This document shows, in pieces, positions 34,179-38,423 of a stretch of DNA of 38,423 nt. A program made the position numbers and the translations under genes. Source of the DNA: a virus. Below the pieces are notes generated by a model that saw nothing but the letters and a program-made list of their open reading frames with translations, made no database searches and was not told where the DNA came from. Position 1 is the stretch's first letter. Each line of letters starts with the position of its first letter. The stretch covers positions 1 to 38,423 of IMG/VR virus record IMGVR_UViG_3300025131_000146; one strand, written 5' to 3'.

Positions 34179-34985
34179 TTAATCCTTAATACCCCAAGAT
34201 TTTCTTAGCCATTTATCTTCTTTCTCTTTATTTCCTATTTTTTTCCAAAGATTATACATTGCACTATTAAATGTTTTTTCTGAATCTTCTTTTATTAACT
34301 TTAAAAGTAAAGAAGCATGCCCACCATATTTTTCTTTTTCATCTGGTATTTCAGAATATCTTTCTAAATTTTCTTTCCATGGTTTTAATCTTGGTGTATA
34401 TTTAGGATAATCTTCTTTCATAGCATCAACTAAAGATTTTGCTAACGTTGGTTGATATTTAGAATGAGCATCATGCTCCATTGTTCCTTCAATATTATAT
34501 ACATCCTCTCCACTAGCTCTACGTTCCTCACCAGCAGCTATACTTAAAAATTCTCTTATTTCCTCTGGTTTACTATATTGTATTGAATGAGAAATCTCTG
34601 CTAAAAAATCACTCAAAGGATTTTTAGTACCACCAAAATACTTACCGCTTATATGAAGAGTGTCTGGCTCAGTTCTTGGGATAAATGATGATATAAACTT
34701 ATCTAAAGTTGAATTTTCTTCTATTAACCCAAATAGATTTGGATATTCTTTTTTTTCTTCACTTCTGATAAAATTAGCTCTTATTGGCTTTATATAAGGC
34801 TGCTCCTGTTGCCATATGTCCAAGTCATCGTGAGATTGAATGTATGGCATTCCACCTGCTAAAAATGCAGCTCTAAGTATCTTAGTTGATTTATCATCCT
34901 CTTCCAATTGAGCCCTATCAATCATATCATAAAATGTACTATCAGCTGGATTTATATATTCAGTTTTTTTAGATTTATTAGACAT
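34179..34985 (-). CDS. First late-operon protein; possible metalloprotease-like, unknown (268 aa)
   Basis: Soluble, with segments TLHISGKYFGGTKN, DFLAEISHSIQYSKPEE and EGTMEHDAHSKYQPTLAKSL. The E-I-S-H and E-H-D-A-H pieces lie about 45 residues apart and look like metal-ligand clusters in zincin-like proteins, although a standard HExxH is absent. Could process scaffold, capsid or host wall, or not be an enzyme. It lacks a Shine-Dalgarno site: the leader before ATG 34985 is almost all A and T, so translation may be of a short or leaderless mRNA. Confidence 0.65.
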   Translation of the reverse strand: MSNKSKKTEYINPADSTFYDMIDRAQLEEDDKSTKILRAAFLAGGMPYIQSHDDLDIWQQEQPYIKPIRANFIRSEEKKEYPNLFGLIEENSTLDKFISSFIPRTEPDTLHISGKYFGGTKNPLSDFLAEISHSIQYSKPEEIREFLSIAAGEERRASGEDVYNIEGTMEHDAHSKYQPTLAKSLVDAMKEDYPKYTPRLKPWKENLERYSEIPDEKEKYGGHASLLLKLIKEDSEKTFNSAMYNLWKKIGNKEKEDKWLRKSWGIKD

Positions 34986-35056
34986 GTATTAATATAAAAA
35001 ATATTTACCGAAAAAAAAAGTCTTGCATTTCTCATTTATTTGATTATATTTATCTA

Positions 35057-35089
35057 TATAATAGAGATATAGTAGAGATATAATAGAGA
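35057..35089. repeat. Three tandem 11-bp repeats, TATARTAGAGA
   Basis: Copies at 35057-35067, 35068-35078 and 35079-35089 are TATAATAGAGA, TATAGTAGAGA and TATAATAGAGA. The 11-bp period places each on the same face of the helix, as for tandem operator or iteron sites, about 70 nt upstream of the late genes. Confidence 0.75.
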
Positions 35090-35175
35090 TTCTATATGTT
35101 AGCTATATTATATAGAAAGAAAAATTAATAATAAAAAGAAAGATTGTTACAAAGTTTCAAAAATAGGGTCAGAAT

Positions 35176-35199
35176 GGGTGTGAGTGTTTTTTCACGCCC
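35176..35199. repeat. GC-containing inverted repeat beside a C-tract
   Basis: GGGTGTGA (35176-35183) faces TCACGCCC (35192-35199) with an 8-nt loop and one G-T wobble. A tract of C7-A-C5 follows at 35197-35209. It is not followed by a T-run on either strand, so it does not look like a terminator. It stands out in an otherwise A/T-only region and may be a protein-binding site. Confidence 0.5.
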
Positions 35200-35301
35200 C
35201 CCCACCCCCAAAACAACTTGCTAGGCTCTTCGATTAGGTTGAAAATTGGATTATAATTGAATTAGATTATAATTCTATTTGATTTTTAGAGATTTAAAAA
35301 G

Positions 35302-35333
35302 AAAACAAAAACGCCCCGAATAAATCGAGGCGT
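35302..35333 (-). terminator. Intrinsic terminator after the small leftward gene block
   Basis: On the minus strand ACGCCTCGA (35333-35325) pairs with TCGGGGCGT (35319-35311) through 9 positions with one G-U wobble and a 5-nt loop, followed by TTTTGTTTTC. This is a strong terminator 30 nt beyond the stop of the 60-aa gene. It separates that block from the late operon. Confidence 0.85.
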
Positions 35334-35362
35334 CTATTGTAAACAATCCGCAACCTTATTAA

Positions 35363-35545
35363 CTAATCATTACAAGCCTCAAAGAACTTATCATAATTAA
35401 ATAAGTAATTATCATCTTTAAACATAGTGCTTAATCTATTAATAAGTGTTACTTTGTTTAATGTAGGTAATAACATATCACTATTACTATTAGTGCTATC
35501 TTTAATAATACTCGCTATCTTTATATAATGTTTTCTACTTAGCAT
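35363..35545 (-). CDS. Small phage protein, MLSRKHY-type (60 aa)
   Basis: It begins MLSRKHYIKIASIIKDST and ends NYLFNYDKFFEACND. Proteins of this plan (start SRKHY, helix, asparagine/acidic loop, final F-x-x-A-C) recur as unnamed small proteins in phage early regions. All-helical and soluble. A G-rich site (GGGGG) precedes ATG 35545, and the gene ends shortly before the terminator at 35302-35333. Function unknown. Confidence 0.72.
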   Translation of the reverse strand: MLSRKHYIKIASIIKDSTNSNSDMLLPTLNKVTLINRLSTMFKDDNYLFNYDKFFEACND

Positions 35546-35557
35546 TTTAAACCCCCT

Positions 35558-36211
35558 TTATTTAGTTAAGTTAATATGTTTAGTTATTAATCTTTTTACA
35601 TCATCAATAAAATAATCATCATCACCACCAACGCCGTTATTATCTACTAAATAATGATATTTATTAACTAATTTAATTACATCATTTGCGCAATTATCAA
35701 GATTATCATCATCTTTAAATGGTGTATCAATTAACTTATTCGCTAATCTAAACGCGTTTTCTTTTTCGTCAAACTCATTTTCAAGATTTAAAACTTTCTC
35801 CGCTTTTTCTTTTAATGTTCTTAACTCGAAATCTTCCAACTTCAAGAGCCTTTCTCTAACATCAAAGGCTAAATTATTATGAACATTTTTTAATTTCTCG
35901 TGTTCCTCTTTCGCCAAATTAACGCATATTTCAACCGCTTTTATATCATCTTTCAAATCACTTACATCATTTTTTAATGTTTTGAATTTATGCAACCCAA
36001 CTTTATACTCTCTTATTGCTTTTATATCATCTTGATTTTGTTCTATATCCACTTTATACCCTATTAAATGATAACCGACTTTTTCAAACATACTATCTAT
36101 TATATTACTTATTTTATTATATATTGCTTTTATTAATTTCATTGTTTTAACTCCTTGATTATTATTTATTATTGACATACCTATATTATACCTTTTAATT
36201 ATCTCATTCAT
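35558..36211 (-). CDS. Coiled-coil protein of unknown role (217 aa; alternative start at 36142)
   Basis: Residues about 50-160 form a long coiled coil (DIEQNQDDIKAIREYKVGL, LKNDVSDLKDDIKAVEICV, KAEKVLNLENEFDEKENAF). The ending is acidic (NGVGGDDDYFIDDVKRLITK). Two in-frame starts each have an AAGGAG site: ATG 36211 and ATG 36142 (residue 24, MKLIKAIYNK). The second site is encoded by the QGV codons. Either two forms are made or the N-terminal 23 codons are a former separate peptide. No domain is recognised. Confidence 0.7.
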   Translation of the reverse strand: MNEIIKRYNIGMSIINNNQGVKTMKLIKAIYNKISNIIDSMFEKVGYHLIGYKVDIEQNQDDIKAIREYKVGLHKFKTLKNDVSDLKDDIKAVEICVNLAKEEHEKLKNVHNNLAFDVRERLLKLEDFELRTLKEKAEKVLNLENEFDEKENAFRLANKLIDTPFKDDDNLDNCANDVIKLVNKYHYLVDNNGVGGDDDYFIDDVKRLITKHINLTK

Positions 36212-36212
36212 T

Positions 36213-36362
36213 TTAAATACTCCTTTTATTTTTTGGATATTTTAACAAATTATTAAAAATATTTAAAGTCGCTTCATCATACTTAAAAGCTTCTTTGTAT
36301 ATTCTATAATATTTATCGGTAAACTCTTTTTTACTTAATGAGCCTTTTAATAATGGATTCAT
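36213..36362 (-). CDS. Small early-type protein (49 aa)
   Basis: The product begins MNPLLKGSLSKKEFTDKYYR and ends KYPKNKRSI: basic, helical, with no motif. ATG 36362 is 2 nt after the previous stop and preceded by GGGAGAG. Its last codons contain the AAAGGAG site of the next gene, a sign of coupled translation. Function unknown. Confidence 0.6.
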   Translation of the reverse strand: MNPLLKGSLSKKEFTDKYYRIYKEAFKYDEATLNIFNNLLKYPKNKRSI

Positions 36363-36364
36363 TT

Positions 36365-36553
36365 TTATGCTCTCCCTATTTTTAATGATATATATATCTT
36401 ATATGTATTGTCTTTTTCTTCAATGTGGCTAATTTCTAAGCCTTTATTTAATCGGCTTTCTATACTCTTTATTTTAACAATATTAGTTAAGTTGTATTCT
36501 CCCTTAATAATTGTTATTACTTGCGGTTTACCGCTTAATATGGCTCTATCCAT
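36365..36553 (-). CDS. Small early-type protein (62 aa)
   Basis: The protein is beta-rich (KPQVITIIKGEYNLTNIVKI, then TYKIYISLKIGRA), with no recognised domain. ATG 36553 is chosen because AAAGGAG stands just upstream. The longer ATG 36589 would start right at the AT-rich promoter region and contain that site. It is the first gene of the leftward small-gene block, hence expressed directly from the divergent region. Confidence 0.62.
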   Translation of the reverse strand: MDRAILSGKPQVITIIKGEYNLTNIVKIKSIESRLNKGLEISHIEEKDNTYKIYISLKIGRA

Positions 36554-36589
36554 GATTAGAACTCCTTTTGTTTTATTTTGTGTTGTCAT

Positions 36590-36732
36590 ATATATAATAT
36601 AGCATATTATTTGTATATATCTATATATATTTATTATTTTTATATTGTTTATTATATTTAATGATTATATATTTATTTATCGCTTTGGCGATTGCTTTTT
36701 GAAATCTAAGTTAAAATAAAAGGAAAAATGTT
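36590..36732 (+). promoter_or_regulatory. Divergent AT-rich promoter region with a leader hairpin
   Basis: Nearly all A and T between leftward and rightward blocks. A rightward candidate is TTGTTT (36645-36650), 17 nt, TATATT (36668-36673), starting near 36680. Immediately downstream ATCGC (36679-36683) pairs with GCGAT (36688-36692), then TGCTTTTTG, like a small attenuator before the ribosome site AAAAGGAA of the 133-aa gene. A leftward promoter is likely too, but several TATA-like boxes make it impossible to choose. Confidence 0.45.
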
Positions 36733-37134
36733 ATGAAAAATGCAAAAAAACCAACACAAATAACAAACATTGAAGAATTATCAAAAACTTTTAACATAGA
36801 GCCAACACAAGAGATAAAAACAAGTAATAAGAAATTATCTTTAAAGGCTCAAATAATGAAAAAAGTTAATGATAAAATGCATAAATTCCTTGTTACTGAA
36901 TTTGGAGAATACTACAAAGAAATTGAAACAAGTGTAGTAATTACAAATAAAGATAAACAACAAAGAATAGAAAATGTTAGAGGTTATTATTTGTTACTAC
37001 CTAAAACAAATATTGTTAATAATGAAAAAGTGAAAGCATATGATATTTGTAAACCAACAACTTATGTTAAAGGTGGTAAAACTTTCGAGTGTTATTTTTA
37101 TAAAGAAGTAGGAACAACAACATTTGAAAAATAA
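36733..37134 (+). CDS. Early-type hypothetical protein (133 aa)
   Basis: A basic N-terminal half (KKPTQITNIEELSKTFNI) is followed by a beta-rich part (YYKEIETSVVITNKDKQQRI, GYYLLLPKTN, KTFECYFYKEVG). No domain is recognised. AAAAGGAA precedes ATG 36733. It is the first rightward gene after the divergent region and is followed by a strong terminator, so it is probably expressed as a single-gene unit. Such placement suits an early host-takeover or regulatory protein, by inference. Confidence 0.72.
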   Translation: MKNAKKPTQITNIEELSKTFNIEPTQEIKTSNKKLSLKAQIMKKVNDKMHKFLVTEFGEYYKEIETSVVITNKDKQQRIENVRGYYLLLPKTNIVNNEKVKAYDICKPTTYVKGGKTFECYFYKEVGTTTFEK

Positions 37135-37156
37135 ATCATAACACAAGTAAAAAACA

Positions 37157-37194
37157 CAAAGCCCCATTGAACAATTGTTCTTTGGGGTTTTTTG
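37157..37194 (+). terminator. Intrinsic terminator after the 133-aa gene
   Basis: GCCCCA (37161-37166) pairs with TGGGGT (37183-37188), and the inner GAACAATTGTTC is self-complementary, making one continuous long stem with small internal mismatches, followed by six T at 37188-37193. It also looks usable on the other strand (AAAG/CTTT flanks), but there is no gene there to end. Confidence 0.88.
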
Positions 37195-37243
37195 TTATCC
37201 CAAACATTTTAACTTAACACAAAATTATAATGAAAGGAAAGGA

Positions 37244-37495
37244 ATGAAATTAAACATTGATGAAAAGAAATACAAAGTAAAAAGAAAAGAAGGTTTCCAG
37301 GGAAATTTTAGTTATACCGCAACACAAAAGAAAAGGACTTGCAAAGCCTGTGGAAAAGGATTTGAATCCACTGGAAATGAAACACTGTCTTGGTATGATG
37401 ATGATGGTTTTTTTAGAATTGGATATTTTTGCAAAACAGATTATATAAATGCAAGTAGATATTTGAAAGCAATGGAAAGAAAAGGATTGAATTAA
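37244..37495 (+). CDS. Small zinc-finger-like protein (83 aa)
   Basis: A basic N-terminus (NIDEKKYKVKRKEGFQGNFS) precedes RTCKACGKGFESTGNE, then SWYDDDGFFRIGYFCKTDY, giving three Cys plus possible fourth ligands for a zinc site. ATG 37244 is chosen since AAAGGAAAGGA lies right upstream, while the ATG at 37175 falls within the terminator stem. Single zinc fingers of this form may modify RNA polymerase or bind DNA, but no target is known. Confidence 0.65.
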   Translation: MKLNIDEKKYKVKRKEGFQGNFSYTATQKKRTCKACGKGFESTGNETLSWYDDDGFFRIGYFCKTDYINASRYLKAMERKGLN

Positions 37496-37497
37496 TA

Positions 37498-37561
37498 ATA
37501 TCAGTGCGACAAGTAAATAAACTATGTGTATGGAATTGTCCGTGAAATCACACGCTGATAT
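37498..37561 (+). repeat. Nested inverted repeats between two early genes
   Basis: ATATCAG (37498-37504) pairs with CTGATAT (37555-37561), and GACAA (37508-37512) pairs with TTGTC (37536-37540) within it. This gives a two-tier hairpin in the 85-nt gap before the 57-aa gene. No T-run follows. It could be a regulatory or processing structure, or chance. Confidence 0.35.
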
Positions 37562-37580
37562 AAAAGAAAAGGAAAAGAAA

Positions 37581-37754
37581 ATGAAGAAATATAGTATAAG
37601 TGGTTGGTTAGATGATACTTGGGGAAAACCAATGACTGCAAATGAGCTAAGACATAGATTTTGGTGTTTAGAAGATAACAGAACAATACATTATAAAGAT
37701 TTTACTATAAAGTGGATAGAGATGTGCTGGAATGTAAAGTTTATTAAAAGATAA
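37581..37754 (+). CDS. Small early-type protein (57 aa)
   Basis: The protein begins MKKYSISGWLDDTWGKPMTA and is rich in Trp, Arg and Lys (ELRHRFWCLED, FTIKWIEMCWNVKF). ATG 37581 follows AAAAGGAAAAG. The upstream in-frame ATG at 37524 lacks a site and lies in the nested repeat. Small, Trp-rich and basic, like other unnamed early phage proteins. No domain recognised. Confidence 0.58.
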   Translation: MKKYSISGWLDDTWGKPMTANELRHRFWCLEDNRTIHYKDFTIKWIEMCWNVKFIKR

Positions 37755-37776
37755 AGAAAAGGAAAGGCAAAAGCAA

Positions 37777-38181
37777 ATGGAAATGAAAAAAACTGCTGCA
37801 AAGAAAATAGCATCAGATGTTAATTCTATATTATCTGTTGCAAAACCTGCAAGGAAAAAGAAAAGGTGGGAAGTTGTTTGTGATTTGGTTGACTGCTGGA
37901 TTGATGAAGAAATAACACAAGATGAATTGGTAGACAAACTGATGAAACTTGTTGGTAAACCAATCATAACAATATCAGAGATTGAATTTAGAGTAACTGA
38001 ATGGAAAGAAAATCTGTATTTAGAAAGTAGACAAGAGTTAACAAATGGTTGCAGAGATAATTGGTGTCAAGTGGAAGATTTAACAGAGCTGAGAGTATGG
38101 GAATACAATCTACTTGTAGAAAAGTTAAACATTCATTATCCTGATTATCCAATTGAACGACTTGAAAGTAGGTTTGTGTAA
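37777..38181 (+). CDS. Helical hypothetical protein (134 aa)
   Basis: A Lys/Ala N-terminus (MEMKKTAAKKIASDVNSILS) is followed by helices with Cys and Trp (RWEVVCDLVDCWIDEEITQD, DELVDKLMKLVG, EFRVTEWKENLYLESRQELT). No domain is recognised. AAGGAAAGG precedes ATG 37777, and the gene ends in an overlap with the next start. Part of the rightward early-type arm. Confidence 0.7.
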   Translation: MEMKKTAAKKIASDVNSILSVAKPARKKKRWEVVCDLVDCWIDEEITQDELVDKLMKLVGKPIITISEIEFRVTEWKENLYLESRQELTNGCRDNWCQVEDLTELRVWEYNLLVEKLNIHYPDYPIERLESRFV

Positions 38182-38345
38182 TGAAAATATCAGATGATTG
38201 TTACAACACTATTGATTATAAAGACGCATTCAATCATATCAGAGCATTAGCTGATTTGGAATGGAATGGAAGTATAACAATAGCAGAGTTTAGAGAAAGA
38301 GTAGATGAAATAATAACAGTAATAAGTGAGAAGGAGAGCAAATGA
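38181..38345 (+). CDS. Small early-type protein (54 aa)
   Basis: The ORF starts at the ATG overlapping the previous TAA (TAATG) and reads MKISDDCYNTIDYKDAFNHI and on to ERVDEIITVISEKESK. Acidic and helical, with no motif. Its last codons contain AAGGAG for the next gene and it overlaps that start by 4 nt. Gene packing supports it as real. Function unknown. Confidence 0.65.
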   Translation: MKISDDCYNTIDYKDAFNHIRALADLEWNGSITIAEFRERVDEIITVISEKESK

Positions 38346-38423
38346 AAATAAAATGGATTGATGACAGAAAAGGAAAACAGAAAGTAATAATACATATTAA
38401 TGGACACACTATTGAAGTATCAG
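38342..38423 (+). CDS. N-terminal fragment of an unidentified small protein, cut by the window end
   Basis: ATG 38342 overlaps the previous TGA (ATGA) and has AAGGAG just upstream. The visible residues read MKIKWIDDRKGKQKVIIHIN and on to TIEVS, beta-rich and basic. The frame is open at the window edge. Too short to classify. Confidence 0.6.
   Translation, partial: MKIKWIDDRKGKQKVIIHINGHTIEVS

Larger units (their letters stand above)
34986..35299 (-). promoter_or_regulatory. Late-operon control region (non-coding)
   Basis: No gene is seen in 34986-35362. Moving from the late gene upstream it holds poly-A/T next to the start, several TATAAT-like boxes on the minus strand (35043-35048 and 35107-35112) without good -35 partners, three 11-bp repeats, a G+C-rich hairpin at 35176-35199, a C-tract, and two copies of GATTATAATT (35249-35258 and 35265-35274). 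The layout suggests a promoter controlled by a phage regulator. A replication origin is possible because of the AT-rich repeats. Confidence 0.5.

Noticed and set aside
35197-35209. G-quadruplex on the minus strand at the G5-T-G7 tract
   Set aside because: There are only two G-runs, not the four needed without splitting runs unusually.
1-38423. tRNA genes, CRISPR arrays, insertion sequences
   Set aside because: I found no cloverleaf-like segments, no regularly spaced repeats with unique spacers, and no transposase.

Overview
This AT-rich window (roughly 30% G+C by eye, 48% at most locally) is a stretch of a tailed double-stranded DNA phage genome. Diagnostic proteins are a large terminase with ATPase and RNase H-type nuclease motifs, a P22-like portal, a scaffold, an HK97-fold major capsid protein of the SU10-like kind, a gp6-like head-tail adaptor, a nozzle/stabilisation-type tail protein and an M15-type endolysin. 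There is no tape measure, tail sheath or tail tube, so a short-tailed (podovirus-like) virion is likely. Strong AAGGAG ribosome sites point to a low-GC bacterial host that uses Shine-Dalgarno initiation. The LamG and carbohydrate-binding modules resemble those of phages from aquatic samples, but the host cannot be named from this sequence.

Layout. (1) 1-1225, plus strand: end of a rightward arm of small genes (an AbrB-like protein, a basic protein) and a PD-(D/E)XK nuclease. A plus-strand terminator for this arm lies inside the 3' end of the opposing giant gene. (2) 34985 down to 1214, minus strand: one late operon of about 33.8 kb. Its order is unknown protein, TerS, zinc-ribbon mini-protein, endolysin (with a possible overprinted holin), small membrane proteins, TerL, portal, scaffold, capsid, decoration-like protein, LamG adhesins, head-tail adaptor and completion proteins, metallophosphoesterase, membrane/lysis cluster, 1791-aa nozzle protein, fibre-like protein, internal proteins, and a 2533-aa giant virion protein. 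Genes are coupled by TAATG or ATGA overlaps. (3) 34986-35362: regulatory region with three 11-bp tandem repeats. (4) 36553 down to 35363, minus: four small early-type genes closed by a good terminator at 35302-35333. (5) 36590-36732: very AT-rich divergent promoter region. (6) 36733-38423, plus: small early-type genes, running off the window. No polymerase, helicase, primase, repressor, tRNA or true integrase is seen, so the replication genes must lie outside.

Most notable: (a) the 2533-aa protein contains a complete tyrosine-recombinase fold signature (core-binding domain plus catalytic domain) in which box II HxxR has become PxxA, so it looks like a catalytically dead recombinase inside a probable ejected virion protein. 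(b) The endolysin gene contains an out-of-frame ORF with two predicted membrane segments, a lysine-rich N-terminus, its own GGAGG site and locally high G+C, which may be an overprinted holin. (c) A mini MscS-like membrane protein is translationally coupled to a two-TM holin-like protein. (d) A roughly 130-nt string of hairpins separates the capsid genes from the tail genes.
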